DNA from: Cellulophaga sp. HaHa_2_95
GTDB taxonomy: Bacteria; Bacteroidota; Bacteroidia; Flavobacteriales; Flavobacteriaceae
Assembly: GCF_019278565.1 (NCBI RefSeq)
Contig: NZ_CP058988.1
Coordinates: forward strand, 2,170,001 to 2,234,000
Direction of reading: 5' to 3'
Length of the DNA: 64,000 nucleotides
The position numbers and the translations under genes were made by a program. The notes below the pieces were generated by a model. That model had not been told where the DNA came from. It searched no databases and saw nothing but the letters and a program-made list of their open reading frames with translations. This document shows, piece by piece, positions 18,390-27,567 of the stretch; position 1 is the first letter of the stretch; each line of letters starts with the position of its first letter.

Positions 18390-18892
18390 TAGTTGAGTTG
18401 GTTTTTTATTTCAGTAATAATTTCCTCAGGATTAAATCTTATTGATACTGTAATTACGTTTTCAGTAGTGTCCGGAATTTGTAAAGCATCAAATTGAGAT
18501 TTTAGAAGGTCTGAAGGCATAAAATGACCCTCTCTACTATTCAACCGATTATAAATAAGCTCAAAAGAGCCTTCTAGAAATATAAAACAATGTTTTTGAA
18601 GTTTATTTGCTAATAATGTTCTGTACTTTTTTTTAAGCGCAGAACAAGCAATTAAAGCGCCTTTACTACTATTTTCTAAAGCAATGCTATTTAGTTTTAA
18701 CAGCCAATCATGCCGATCATCATCATTTAAAGGATGGCCAGCGGCCATTTTATCAATATTTGCCTGTGGATGATAATCATCGCCGTCAAAAAAAGGAATA
18801 CCCCATTCTTTAGAAAGTAACTTTCCAATGGTGCTTTTTCCTGTTCCTGATACCCCCATAATATAAAATACTACGCCATCAACCTTATTCAT
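18389..18892 (-). CDS. gntK: gluconokinase
   Basis: Phosphorylates gluconate to 6-phosphogluconate. 167 aa, with P-loop MGVSGTGKSTIGK, then FFDGDDYHPQANIDKMAAGHPLNDDDRH split as DGDDYHPQ and GHPLNDDDR, and CSALKKKYR: all classic for GntK. It overlaps the permease by one base and miaA by four. Confidence 0.94.
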   Translation of the reverse strand: MNKVDGVVFYIMGVSGTGKSTIGKLLSKEWGIPFFDGDDYHPQANIDKMAAGHPLNDDDRHDWLLKLNSIALENSSKGALIACSALKKKYRTLLANKLQKHCFIFLEGSFELIYNRLNSREGHFMPSDLLKSQFDALQIPDTTENVITVSIRFNPEEIITEIKNQLN

Positions 18893-19794
18893 TTAATTTT
18901 AGTTTCAATTTTATCTATTACTACGTTGATTTCTTCGTCAAAGCCCACCCAAATAGTTTCGGTAGTTCTACGAAACCAAGTTAGTTGCCTTTTTGCAAAT
19001 CTTCTTGTGTTTTTCTTGATTTCAGAAATAGCAAAATCTAATGGCCAAAGACCTTCAAAGTAATTAAATAATTCTTTGTAACCTACAGTTTGTAAGGCAT
19101 TTAACGCTTTGTTCTCTATTAGTGATTTTACTTCGTCTATAAGTCCGGCATCAACCATCAAATCTACCCGCTGGTTTATACGTTCATAAATCATCTCTCT
19201 TTCTGCTTCAATACCGAGAGTAATAGTTTTAAAAGGTCTTTTGTTTTTGTCCTTATTTAAGAACGAAGAGTAAGGTTTTCCTGTTCCGATGCAAATTTCT
19301 AAGGCACGCACCAATCGGTGTGGGTTTTGGATATCCACTTTGTTAAAATAATCAGGGTCTAATTCCTTTAACTGGTTCTGTAAGGCAGCAATTCCTTGTG
19401 TTGTAAGCTGTTGGTTTAGTTTTGTTCGTATGGCTGAATCTACTTCAGGAAAATGGTCTAATCCCTTCGTTACAGCGTCTACATAGAGTCCGCTACCACC
19501 CACTAAAACAACAATATCTTTAGTTTCAAATAAGGTTTCAAGTGTAGCAATAGCATCTCGTTCAAAGTCTCCAACAGAATAAGGTTCTAAGATACTTTTG
19601 TGTTGTACAAAATGGTGCGGAGCAGCGGCTAATTCTTCTGAAGAAGGCACAGCGGTACCTATATTCATTTCTTTAAAAAACTGTCTAGAATCTGCCGATA
19701 TGATTTCTGTGTTATACTGTTGTGCTATGGCAATAGCGAGTTTTGTTTTACCAATTGCGGTAGGTCCAACTACGGAAATTACTGTTTTCTCCAT
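18889..19794 (-). CDS. miaA: tRNA dimethylallyltransferase
   Basis: Adds the isopentenyl group to A37 of tRNAs reading UNN codons. 301 aa. P-loop VGPTAIGKTKLAI, the ISADSRQFFKEMNIGTA segment, and GGSGLYVDAV are conserved; the C-terminal RQLTWFR is the family end motif. Unusual only in sharing overlaps on both sides, with gntK and with an ion channel gene. Confidence 0.95.
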   Translation of the reverse strand: MEKTVISVVGPTAIGKTKLAIAIAQQYNTEIISADSRQFFKEMNIGTAVPSSEELAAAPHHFVQHKSILEPYSVGDFERDAIATLETLFETKDIVVLVGGSGLYVDAVTKGLDHFPEVDSAIRTKLNQQLTTQGIAALQNQLKELDPDYFNKVDIQNPHRLVRALEICIGTGKPYSSFLNKDKNKRPFKTITLGIEAEREMIYERINQRVDLMVDAGLIDEVKSLIENKALNALQTVGYKELFNYFEGLWPLDFAISEIKKNTRRFAKRQLTWFRRTTETIWVGFDEEINVVIDKIETKIK

Positions 19795-20642
19795 TATAAT
19801 TTGCTTCCACAGTTATAACAATGCGAGGCGTCATCTCTATGCCCTTCAGCGGAGCAAGAAGGGCAAGATTGTGTATTTACATGCACATAAGTACCTTCTT
19901 TTGCATTAGAATTTCCTTTAGTTTGTTTTCCAAATTCTACCGTTACAATTCCTGTAGGGACCGCAATAATACCATAACCGACCAACATAATCAAGGTTGC
20001 GATAAATTGTCCTTGCGGCGTTATAGGGGCAATATCTCCATAGCCAACGGTAGTCAGGGTAACAATAGTCCAGTAGATGCTTATAGGAATACTCGTAAAG
20101 CCAGCATCTTCACCTTCAACCAAATACATAAGGGTTCCTAGAAGCACGGAGACAATTAAAACAGCGAATAAGAAAACAATAATTTTTGCTCTACTTGCCT
20201 TTAAAGCGCTTTTTAACTGTGAGGCTTCACCTAGAAATTGCACAAGTTTTAGAATTCTAAAAACTCGTAAAAGACGTAAAGCTCTAATAGCTAACAGTAC
20301 TTGGGAGCCTGCAAGAATATAAGAGATATATAGCGGTATTGTTGATAGTAAATCTATAATACCATAAAAGCTAAAGATATATTTTAAAGGTTTTTTTATA
20401 CTAACTACCCGTGCTATATACTCAATGGTAAAAAATATGGTGATGATCCATTCAAAAGCAAGAAGAATAGAATGGTATTTGGCATCTAGTTCTTTGATGC
20501 TCTCTAACATTACAATAATTACGCTAATGATAATTAAGATGATCAAGATAATATCAAAACCTTTACCCATAGGGGTGTCAGCTTCATATATTACTTCATG
20601 AATTTTATGTTTCCAACCTTTATCTGGCTTATATCTTCTCAA
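19794..20642 (-). CDS. voltage-gated-type potassium channel with C-terminal zinc ribbon
   Basis: 282 aa six-helix cation channel. A voltage-sensor-like S4 with regular arginines (RALRLLRVFRILKLV) precedes the pore with selectivity filter TLTTVGYGD, indicating K+ selectivity. After the last helix the chain ends in a four-cysteine zinc-ribbon motif (CPSC...CYNC). The start is 3 bases after the exonuclease stop; the end overlaps miaA by one base. Confidence 0.9.
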   Translation of the reverse strand: MRRYKPDKGWKHKIHEVIYEADTPMGKGFDIILIILIIISVIIVMLESIKELDAKYHSILLAFEWIITIFFTIEYIARVVSIKKPLKYIFSFYGIIDLLSTIPLYISYILAGSQVLLAIRALRLLRVFRILKLVQFLGEASQLKSALKASRAKIIVFLFAVLIVSVLLGTLMYLVEGEDAGFTSIPISIYWTIVTLTTVGYGDIAPITPQGQFIATLIMLVGYGIIAVPTGIVTVEFGKQTKGNSNAKEGTYVHVNTQSCPSCSAEGHRDDASHCYNCGSKL

Positions 20643-20645
20643 TGG

Positions 20646-22016
20646 TTATTCCTTAATTTCGATTATTTTTTGAACTTTTCGTTTGCGTAAATAGGTTTCA
20701 ATAATATGATTGGTATTTGCATTGCCCGTCATAGGAGTGATAATCGATTCTAAGATAGGTAAATTATTAATTTGATAGTTTAGATCACAGAAACCTAAGC
20801 CTTTAAATACACCATCTTTAATTAAAATAACGCTTTTCTCTCCTAGAACTCTACCCTTATCTACAATGGCAATATTCTTTTCTACTAAGCTATATTTTTG
20901 AATAAGCTCTGTTATTCTAGTGTTATAGGACGCTGGATTTTCTTTTGCTATACAAGCTCCTAAGCAAGTTCCGTCGTCATATTTAGAACAGTTTGTTTTT
21001 GCCTGAGATATGCCATTTACTTTATTACAGAGTTGAAACTCATCTCGTACGGCATGTAAAAAGTTTTCGGCAGCAACCAAACTATTAAAGGTTGTAATTC
21101 TTTGATGAATGGTATTGTTTATTTTTTCCGCTTTAAGTTGCAGGTACCCTTGGTCATTTAATGAAGCGTATATGCCAAAAGTAAATACCTTTTTTTTGTT
21201 GAAAGGATTGTATTTTGGTTTGTTACGCGCTAATTCTTCATTTTCTTTTAATAAAGCAATTAATTCAGTACCGGTTTTTTCAAAAGTTACACTACGTGTC
21301 TCTTTTTGAATTCTTCGAGCTCTATTACCGCTATTGGTAAAGTATTGATTGACGCGTTTTTTAATATTATTACTTTTATTCAATAAGATAATTTCTCCAT
21401 CTTTATTATGCATATAAAATACTCCTACTTCTGAAGGCAAATCATCTACAATATCTAATTGCCTTGGTGATAACTCTCCAAGAGTTTCAGCTTTCATAAC
21501 GGATTTAATGATGGTCTTATCTAAATCTTTGGAAAGAAGCAATTTAAAAAGTTTTAGAGTAGCCAGAGCATCACCGTTTGCTCTGTGGCGATCACTTACA
21601 GGTATTCCGAGAGATCTTACCAATTTACCAAGACTATAAGATTCTGCTTCCGGTAATAGTTTTTGTGAAAGTTCTACGGTGCAAATGGTTTTACGTTCAA
21701 AATTAAAACCCAATCGTCTAAATTCTGTGCGCAATATCCGGTAATCAAATTGTGCATTATGTGCTATTAAGACGGTATCTTCCGTGATCTCTACAATGCG
21801 TTTAGCTACTTCGTAAAACTTGGGAGCGGTTACTAACATTTTATTAGTAATTCCCGTTAAATTAACTACGAAAGGCTGAATTTCTTTTTCCGGATTTACT
21901 AAGCTAATAAATTGATCGACGACTTGATGTCCATCAAATTTATGAATAGCTATTTCTGTGATACCTTCTTCATTATATTTCCCTCCAGTAGTTTCAATAT
22001 CTAATATTGCGTACAT
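20646..22016 (-). CDS. DnaQ-like exonuclease fused to a UvrC/Cho-type GIY-YIG domain
   Basis: 456 aa. N-terminal DEDDh 3'-5' exonuclease (LDIETTG, HNAQFDYRIL, HRANGDA), about residues 1-165, then a UvrC/Cho-type GIY-YIG-like region from about 200. In that region KKRVNQYF and the Glu of KENEELARNKPKYN are retained, but the second core motif reads ILLNKS where YIGKA is expected. The C-terminal part has Cys residues (CSKYDDGTCLGAC) like Cho/UvrC-type proteins of this fusion family. Possibly acts in nucleotide excision or DNA repair, with nuclease activity mainly from the exonuclease domain. Confidence 0.85.
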   Translation of the reverse strand: MYAILDIETTGGKYNEEGITEIAIHKFDGHQVVDQFISLVNPEKEIQPFVVNLTGITNKMLVTAPKFYEVAKRIVEITEDTVLIAHNAQFDYRILRTEFRRLGFNFERKTICTVELSQKLLPEAESYSLGKLVRSLGIPVSDRHRANGDALATLKLFKLLLSKDLDKTIIKSVMKAETLGELSPRQLDIVDDLPSEVGVFYMHNKDGEIILLNKSNNIKKRVNQYFTNSGNRARRIQKETRSVTFEKTGTELIALLKENEELARNKPKYNPFNKKKVFTFGIYASLNDQGYLQLKAEKINNTIHQRITTFNSLVAAENFLHAVRDEFQLCNKVNGISQAKTNCSKYDDGTCLGACIAKENPASYNTRITELIQKYSLVEKNIAIVDKGRVLGEKSVILIKDGVFKGLGFCDLNYQINNLPILESIITPMTGNANTNHIIETYLRKRKVQKIIEIKE

Positions 22017-22126
22017 GTATCGTATTCAGAATTCATTTTTAATTTATAGTATTTGAACAACTAAATACTATTTTAACGTTTAAAGGTAAGTTTTTTTAAC
22101 TTTTGGCCTGTAGTCTTTGTGTTATT

Positions 22127-22777
22127 TTACCTACTTCCAAAAATACTGCTTCCAATTCTGACCATGGTGCTGCCTTCTTCTATGGCGCTAAGGTAGTCAC
22201 CACTCATACCCATAGATAGCGTATCTAAGCCTGTTAATTTAGTAGTCGCTAGGTCGTAAAGAGATTTTAAAGATTTAAATTCTCGCCTTACTTGTTGCTC
22301 ATTATCCGTAAAAGTAGCCATTCCCATGAGTCCCTTTATCTTAATATTTTCTAAAGCTTTAAAGGTATCTGATTCTAGAATACTTAATAATTCTTCTTTA
22401 TCTAAGCCAAATTTAGTATCCTCTTCAGCAATATGAATTTGCAAAAGACAAGCTATTATTCGGTTGTTTTTTTTTGCTTGCTTATTAATTTCTTTCAATA
22501 ACTTAAAGCTATCTACGCCGTGTATTAAGTTTACGTAAGCTGCCATGTACTTTACTTTGTTGGTTTGTACATGACCAATCATATGCCATTGAATATCTTT
22601 GGGAAGTTCTTCCCATTTTTGGGTCATTTCTTGAATCTTATTTTCTCCAAAAATTCGTTGTCCTACTTCATAGGCTTCTTTCAGATCTGCAATAGGCTTT
22701 GTTTTAGAAACCGCAACTAAAGTTACAGCATCCGGTAGTGTGGCTTTAATCTTCTCTAAGTTACTAGCAATAGACAT
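22127..22777 (-). CDS. YggS family PLP-homeostasis protein
   Basis: 216 aa alanine-racemase-N fold protein that binds pyridoxal phosphate and buffers its cellular supply. The PLP Lys lies in VAVSKTKP; other family motifs are FGENKIQEM, WHMIGHVQTNKVKY, GLMGMATF and LSMGMSGD, and the end carries VRIGSSIFG. It precedes no obvious partner; the next gene upstream is the acyl-CoA dehydrogenase 14 bases away. Confidence 0.93.
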   Translation of the reverse strand: MSIASNLEKIKATLPDAVTLVAVSKTKPIADLKEAYEVGQRIFGENKIQEMTQKWEELPKDIQWHMIGHVQTNKVKYMAAYVNLIHGVDSFKLLKEINKQAKKNNRIIACLLQIHIAEEDTKFGLDKEELLSILESDTFKALENIKIKGLMGMATFTDNEQQVRREFKSLKSLYDLATTKLTGLDTLSMGMSGDYLSAIEEGSTMVRIGSSIFGSR

Positions 22778-22791
22778 AAATTGTACTGTAT

Positions 22792-23682
22792 TTATTTATT
22801 AAAGCTTTTAGCTACTTTTTCTGCTTTACGCGATTCTGAATAATCATAAAAGCCTTCTCCAGATTTTATACCAAGTTTTTTTGCAGTCACCATTTTTACA
22901 AGTAAGGGGCAAGGCGCATATTTAGGATTTTTAAACCCGTCGTGCATGACATTTAAAATAGACAGACAAACATCCAAACCAATAAAATCTGCTAATTGTA
23001 AAGGTCCCATAGGGTGTGCCATACCTAATTTCATTACAGTATCTATTTCTTCAACACCTGCAACGCCATTGTAAAGGGTTTCTATAGCCTCATTAATCAT
23101 AGGCATTAAAATCCTATTAGCCACAAAACCAGGATAATCATTTACCTCGGTAGGTATTTTACCTAGTTGCACTGATAAATCCATTATGAGCGTTGTTACT
23201 TCATCAGAAGTAGTATACCCTCGGATTATTTCTACCAATTTCATGATAGGAACTGGGTTCATGAAGTGCATTCCTATCACTTTTTCTGGTCTATTCGTTA
23301 CCGCAGCTATTTGAGTGATCGAAATAGACGAAGTGTTGGTCGCTAAAATTGTTTTAGCATCGGTCACTGCATCTAATTGTTTGAAAATTTTTAATTTCAA
23401 TTCAATATTTTCGGTAGCAGCCTCCACGACTAAATCCATATTTTTAACGCCTTCTTCAAGTTGCGTATAGGTGGTGATATTTGCTAATGTATTCTTTTTA
23501 TCCGCCTCAGAAATAACTTCTTTCGTTAGCATTCTATCTAAGTTCTTGGTAATTGTAGCCATCCCTTTTTCAAGTGAAGCTTCAGCAATATCAATTAGAT
23601 GTACTTTAAATCCGTTTTGAGCAAATACATGTGCAATACCATTTCCCATAGTGCCTGCACCAATAACCGCAATATTTTTCAT
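22792..23682 (-). CDS. 3-hydroxyacyl-CoA (3-hydroxybutyryl-CoA) dehydrogenase
   Basis: NAD-dependent oxidation of 3-hydroxybutyryl-CoA to acetoacetyl-CoA, or the reverse. 296 aa from the ATG at 23682; an in-frame TTG at 23688 is a less likely start. Rossmann motif GAGTMGNGIA, adenosine-binding Asp (LIDIAEAS), catalytic His in HFMNPVPIMKLVE, and NRILMPMINEA. Single-domain length matches Hbd/PaaH types. Confidence 0.92.
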   Translation of the reverse strand: MKNIAVIGAGTMGNGIAHVFAQNGFKVHLIDIAEASLEKGMATITKNLDRMLTKEVISEADKKNTLANITTYTQLEEGVKNMDLVVEAATENIELKLKIFKQLDAVTDAKTILATNTSSISITQIAAVTNRPEKVIGMHFMNPVPIMKLVEIIRGYTTSDEVTTLIMDLSVQLGKIPTEVNDYPGFVANRILMPMINEAIETLYNGVAGVEEIDTVMKLGMAHPMGPLQLADFIGLDVCLSILNVMHDGFKNPKYAPCPLLVKMVTAKKLGIKSGEGFYDYSESRKAEKVAKSFNK

Positions 23683-23703
23683 AATCAATGTTGTGTTTTT
23701 AAT

Positions 23704-24663
23704 TTAAAAAGAAGCTATAATTTGTAATGCGACACGCAATGCATTGGTACCTTGTTCTAAACTTACCACAGGTACGGTGTCATTAACAATAGCATCTGCA
23801 AATGTTTCTAACTCATCTAAAATTGCGTTATTATTTTCAACATCAGGATTTTCAAAATATATTTGCTTTTTTACTCCTTCTGCATTCTGCAAAATCATAT
23901 CAAAATCGCCTGGGTTCTCAGGAGCATCTTTCATTTTTACAACTTCTACCTTTTTTTCTAAGAAGTCTACAGCGATATAGGCATCTTTCTGAAAAAAGCG
24001 AGATTTACGCATATTTTTGAGAGAAATTCTACTTGCAGTAAGATTAGCTACGCATCCGTTTTCAAACTCTATACGAGCATTTGCGATGTCAGGAGAATTA
24101 CTAATTACAGATACGCCGCTAGCATTAATATTTTTAACCTTTGAAGGTACCACACTTAAAATAGCATCAATATCATGAATCATTAAGTCTAATACAACAG
24201 GAACATCTGTTCCTCTAGGGTTAAACTCTGCTAGCCGGTGAGTTTCAATAAACATAGGATTATGTATATTATTTTTCACCGCAGTGAATGCAGGATTAAA
24301 ACGTTCTACATGCCCAACTTGCCCCTTGACTTGGTGCTTTTTTTCTAAAAAAAGTAATTCTTCAGCTTCTTCAAGGGTATTGGTGATAGGTTTTTCTATG
24401 AAAATATGTTTTCCTTTTTCTATGGCTTTCTTAGCACAATCAAAGTGAGATAGGGTAGGAGTTACAATGTCTACTACATCAACAGCATCTATAAGTTTGT
24501 TGATATTATCAAAATAAGTATATCCAAATTCATCGGCCACCTTTTTGCCATTAATAGCATCTGGATCATAAAAACCAACTAAATTGTATTTTTCGGATTG
24601 ATTTAGTAATCGCAAATGAATTTTGCCTAGGTGTCCTGCACCTAAAACGCCAACGTTGAGCAT
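23704..24663 (-). CDS. Gfo/Idh/MocA family oxidoreductase
   Basis: 319 aa NAD(P)-dependent oxidoreductase. N-terminal Rossmann fold with GAGHLGKIHLR, then the family motif EKPIT (HIFIEKPITNTLEEAEELL) and a C-terminal alpha/beta domain with HDIDAIL. Substrate unknown, probably a sugar or cyclitol derivative. Lies 21 bases before the acyl-CoA dehydrogenase and may share its transcript. Confidence 0.88.
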   Translation of the reverse strand: MLNVGVLGAGHLGKIHLRLLNQSEKYNLVGFYDPDAINGKKVADEFGYTYFDNINKLIDAVDVVDIVTPTLSHFDCAKKAIEKGKHIFIEKPITNTLEEAEELLFLEKKHQVKGQVGHVERFNPAFTAVKNNIHNPMFIETHRLAEFNPRGTDVPVVLDLMIHDIDAILSVVPSKVKNINASGVSVISNSPDIANARIEFENGCVANLTASRISLKNMRKSRFFQKDAYIAVDFLEKKVEVVKMKDAPENPGDFDMILQNAEGVKKQIYFENPDVENNNAILDELETFADAIVNDTVPVVSLEQGTNALRVALQIIASF

Positions 24664-24813
24664 AAAAAAAATATTTTTTCAAAAATACGGATACTTAAAT
24701 GTATTTGCAATCAGATTATTAAGATAAAGCTTGTTTTTAATTGATTGTTTTAAAAATATTAATAGAGATTTCTAGCACAGTTTTTTTAACTTCGTGGCAC
24801 AAAACCAAACCCA

Positions 24814-25455
24814 TTGAGAGATACACTAAAGCATAAAGGCATGCGAAATAAACTGGCGGAAACGCTAGTGGAAAAAGGCATAACAAGTAAGAGCGTTCTA
24901 GAAGCAATTAAAACAATTCCGCGTCATTTATTTTTAGACAGTAGTTTTGAAGATCATGCGTATCAAGACAAGGCTTTTCCTATTGGAGCAGAACAAACAA
25001 TTTCTCAGCCGTATACTGTCGCATTTCAAACAGAACTTTTAGAATTAAAGCCTAATGCTAAAGTATTAGAGATTGGGACGGGGAGTGGGTATCAAACAGC
25101 CGTATTATTACATCAAAAAGCAAAAGTGTACACTATTGAACGACAATTAGAGTTGTTTAAAAAAACAAAGCTATTTTTTTCAAAAATGGGCTATAGACCT
25201 AAAAAATATATTTTTGGAGATGGTTACAAAGGATTGCCTGAAGAAGCACCTTTTGACGGAATTATTGTAACTGCAGGGGCACCTTATGTACCTAATCCAT
25301 TATTAGCACAGTTAAAAATAGGAGGTAGGCTAGTAATTCCTGTAGGTGATGAAGAACAAGTGATGACTTTGTTTGTGCGAAAATCTGAAAAAGAATTTGA
25401 GAAAAAAGAGTTTGGTTCCTTCCGCTTTGTACCTTTATTAGAAGATAAAAATTAA
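24814..25455 (+). CDS. pcm: protein-L-isoaspartate O-methyltransferase
   Basis: Repairs isoaspartyl residues by SAM-dependent methylation. 213 aa. SAM motif I LEIGTGSGYQTAVL and the substrate loop IGAEQTISQPYTVAF. The start is TTG at 24814: the N-terminus MRDTLKHKGMRNKL then aligns with family members, whereas the first ATG (24841) would remove nine conserved residues. Confidence 0.93.
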   Translation: MRDTLKHKGMRNKLAETLVEKGITSKSVLEAIKTIPRHLFLDSSFEDHAYQDKAFPIGAEQTISQPYTVAFQTELLELKPNAKVLEIGTGSGYQTAVLLHQKAKVYTIERQLELFKKTKLFFSKMGYRPKKYIFGDGYKGLPEEAPFDGIIVTAGAPYVPNPLLAQLKIGGRLVIPVGDEEQVMTLFVRKSEKEFEKKEFGSFRFVPLLEDKN

Positions 25456-25457
25456 TA

Positions 25458-25490
25458 AAAAAAGAGCTTTAGTTATTAAAGCTCTTTTTT
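25458..25490. terminator. bidirectional terminator overlapping the end of smpB
   Basis: Perfect 11-base stem AAAGAGCTTTA / TAAAGCTCTTT (25461-25471 with 25477-25487), loop GTTAT, with A and T runs on either side. The + side serves pcm, the - side smpB, whose last codons lie within the hairpin. Confidence 0.9.
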
Positions 25491-25933
25491 ATGCGATCTA
25501 AATCTTTCTTATTGTCGCGGTCTTTCATTGTCTCTCGCTTGTCATAAAGCTTTTTACCCTTTGCCAAGGCAACATTGATTTTGGCTAGTCCTCTATCATT
25601 TAAAAATAAATTTAAAGGAACAATTGTTAAGCCCGTATTTTTTACTTCTTTTTCTAGTTTCTTAAGTTCGCCACGATTTAAAAGCAATTTACGTTCTGCT
25701 TTAGGTAAGTGATTGTAGTGCGACCCATGAGAGTATTCATCAATTTGCATATTGATAATAAAAAGTTCTCCACGGTCATTAAATTCACAGAAGCTTTCAG
25801 AAATAGAAGCCTTACTTAAACGTATAGATTTTATTTCAGTACCAGATAAAACTAATCCGGCGGTATACGTGTCTAAAATTTCAAAATCGAAACGTGCACG
25901 TTTGTTTTTTATATTTATTTTCTTTTGTATCAC
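25469..25933 (-). CDS. smpB: SsrA-binding protein SmpB
   Basis: Brings tmRNA to stalled ribosomes for trans-translation. 154 aa, with the OB-fold signature [16 protein letters not shown] and the basic tail [16 protein letters not shown]. The start is GTG at 25933, giving [21 protein letters not shown], as in relatives; there is no usable ATG further in. The tmRNA gene itself is not in the window. Confidence 0.95.
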   Translation of the reverse strand: MIQKKINIKNKRARFDFEILDTYTAGLVLSGTEIKSIRLSKASISESFCEFNDRGELFIINMQIDEYSHGSHYNHLPKAERKLLLNRGELKKLEKEVKNTGLTIVPLNLFLNDRGLAKINVALAKGKKLYDKRETMKDRDNKKDLDRIKKSFNN

Positions 25934-26046
25934 AACAACAAAAATAGTAACAATTAAATGATATGCAATTTAACCAATGGATTAATACTTTGATTAATTT
26001 TGTAATGACTTGTATACTTCTGCGATTAAGATAAAAATATACACCG

Positions 26047-26784
26047 ATGAAATATTTTTTATTACTAGTAATATTAATGCTTTCTGCTTGTAAAAACACA
26101 ACGGAAAAACAGTTGACGGCCGACGAAATTGTAGCGAAGAGTATCGTTGTAAGTGGCGGAGATCTTTATAAAACGAGTAAAATTGCCTTTAAATTTAGAG
26201 ATAAAGAATATGAGTCAGATGCCAATGGGGCTATTCAAAAACGTAAGTTTTTTAGTGATTCTTTAAATTATATTGATATTAAAACAGCTTCTGATTTTCA
26301 ACGCTATATTGAAGATACTCCAGTAGTCGTCTCAGACTCTTTAGCTTTTGTGTATAGTGAGTCTATAAATTCTGTGCATTATTTTGCGCAATTACCATAC
26401 CATTTAAATGATAAAGCGGTGCATAGAAAGCTTCTAAAAGAAGAGACTATTCAAGATAAATCTTATTATTTAGTGCAAGTTACCTTTGATCAAAATGGTG
26501 GTGGTGCAGATTTTCAAGATACGTATTACTACTGGTTTAATAAAGAAACGTTTACACCGGATTATTTGGCTTATGATTTTCAAACCAATGGCGGTGGAGT
26601 ACGGTTTAGAAAGGCTTATAATGAGCGCTATGTAAGTGGAATTCGGTTTGTAGATTATGAAAATTACAAACCCAAAGATGCTTCAGAAACAATACAAAAT
26701 GTAGCAAATTTATTTGCTACAGGTCATTTAGAATTATTGTCTAAAATAGTCTTAGAAAATATCACCGTAGTTTTTGAAAATTAA
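26047..26784 (+). CDS. lipoprotein of unknown function (DUF6503-like)
   Basis: 245 aa with a short lipoprotein signal ending in MLSAC. The body looks like a LolA/LppX-type half-barrel: an antiparallel-strand pattern with YYYWFNKETFTPDYLAYDF and FRKAYNERYVSGIRFVDYENYK. I recognise the DUF6503 type common in flavobacteria; its ligand is unknown. It converges with the histidine phosphatase gene, and the two ends overlap by four bases. Confidence 0.78.
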   Translation: MKYFLLLVILMLSACKNTTEKQLTADEIVAKSIVVSGGDLYKTSKIAFKFRDKEYESDANGAIQKRKFFSDSLNYIDIKTASDFQRYIEDTPVVVSDSLAFVYSESINSVHYFAQLPYHLNDKAVHRKLLKEETIQDKSYYLVQVTFDQNGGGADFQDTYYYWFNKETFTPDYLAYDFQTNGGGVRFRKAYNERYVSGIRFVDYENYKPKDASETIQNVANLFATGHLELLSKIVLENITVVFEN

Positions 26785-27314
26785 TCCATTTTTAAACGAA
26801 TAGCTGTAGCTTTATCATCAATAATGCGCACAATAAATAAGCTGCTATTATCATAATCATCCATAGCAGGGTATTTCTCTTCGCCGAGCATTTTATTGAC
26901 AAAATCTGGCGTGGTATTGCTATGTCCTACGACAAGTACATTTTCTCCTTCATGAATAATTTTAAAATCATCAACATTTAAAGTTGCAGGATCATAATTT
27001 TGAATGCTTAATTCTCTGCTTACTGCTGTAGGAGCAGCAGTCATCATTGTTCTTTCATAATCAGTACTATAAATGGTGTTTAAATCTATTTCACTAAAAA
27101 CACGTTCCCATCTAATGGCTCTTCCTAATCCATCTTGATTTAATTCAGGATCTCTATTGTCAGGATTACTTCTGTCTTTTTCTCCATGCCTAATAAAATA
27201 ATAGGTAGAAATAACGCTTTCTTTAGGTGTTGATGTTACAACAGGCTTATCGTCTTTACAGCTTGTAAAGTTTAATAAAATAAGAGAGGCTAAAAGTATT
27301 TTAAGAGCTTTCAT
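26781..27314 (-). CDS. histidine phosphatase family lipoprotein
   Basis: Phosphoglycerate-mutase-like phosphatase with the catalytic RHGEKD motif and the second His in VVGHSNT. The start at 27314 is chosen because it gives a normal lipoprotein signal (MKALKILLASLILLNFTSC); the upstream in-frame extension to 27440 has no signal character. The catalytic part resembles SixA/PGM phosphatases; substrate unknown. Likely exposed to the periplasm. Confidence 0.87.
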   Translation of the reverse strand: MKALKILLASLILLNFTSCKDDKPVVTSTPKESVISTYYFIRHGEKDRSNPDNRDPELNQDGLGRAIRWERVFSEIDLNTIYSTDYERTMMTAAPTAVSRELSIQNYDPATLNVDDFKIIHEGENVLVVGHSNTTPDFVNKMLGEEKYPAMDDYDNSSLFIVRIIDDKATAIRLKMD

Positions 27315-27483
27315 AAAGAGGTTACAATCATTTGCGTGAATAAAATAAACTACTAAATATAACTCAATATCTTTAAATATAGTATTTCTAAGTGCGCTTT
27401 TAAGTTTTATATCCCCTTTAAGTTTTAAATTTTCTAACAATTATGAATCAATTCGTAAGAAAATAATTTAAGCAAAAAATAGG

Positions 27484-27513
27484 TTGCAGATGGGCGCAAA
27501 GGGTTTTATCTTG
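27484..27513 (+). promoter_or_regulatory. candidate transketolase promoter
   Basis: TTG at 27484-27486 and TATCTTG at 27507-27513 are separated by 20 bases. The -7 element lacks one T of TAnnTTTG. The gene starts 54 bases downstream. Confidence 0.35.
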
Positions 27514-27567
27514 CAAACTATAAAAATTGAGTATAAATAGTACATTATAAAGGATAAATCAGGCAAG

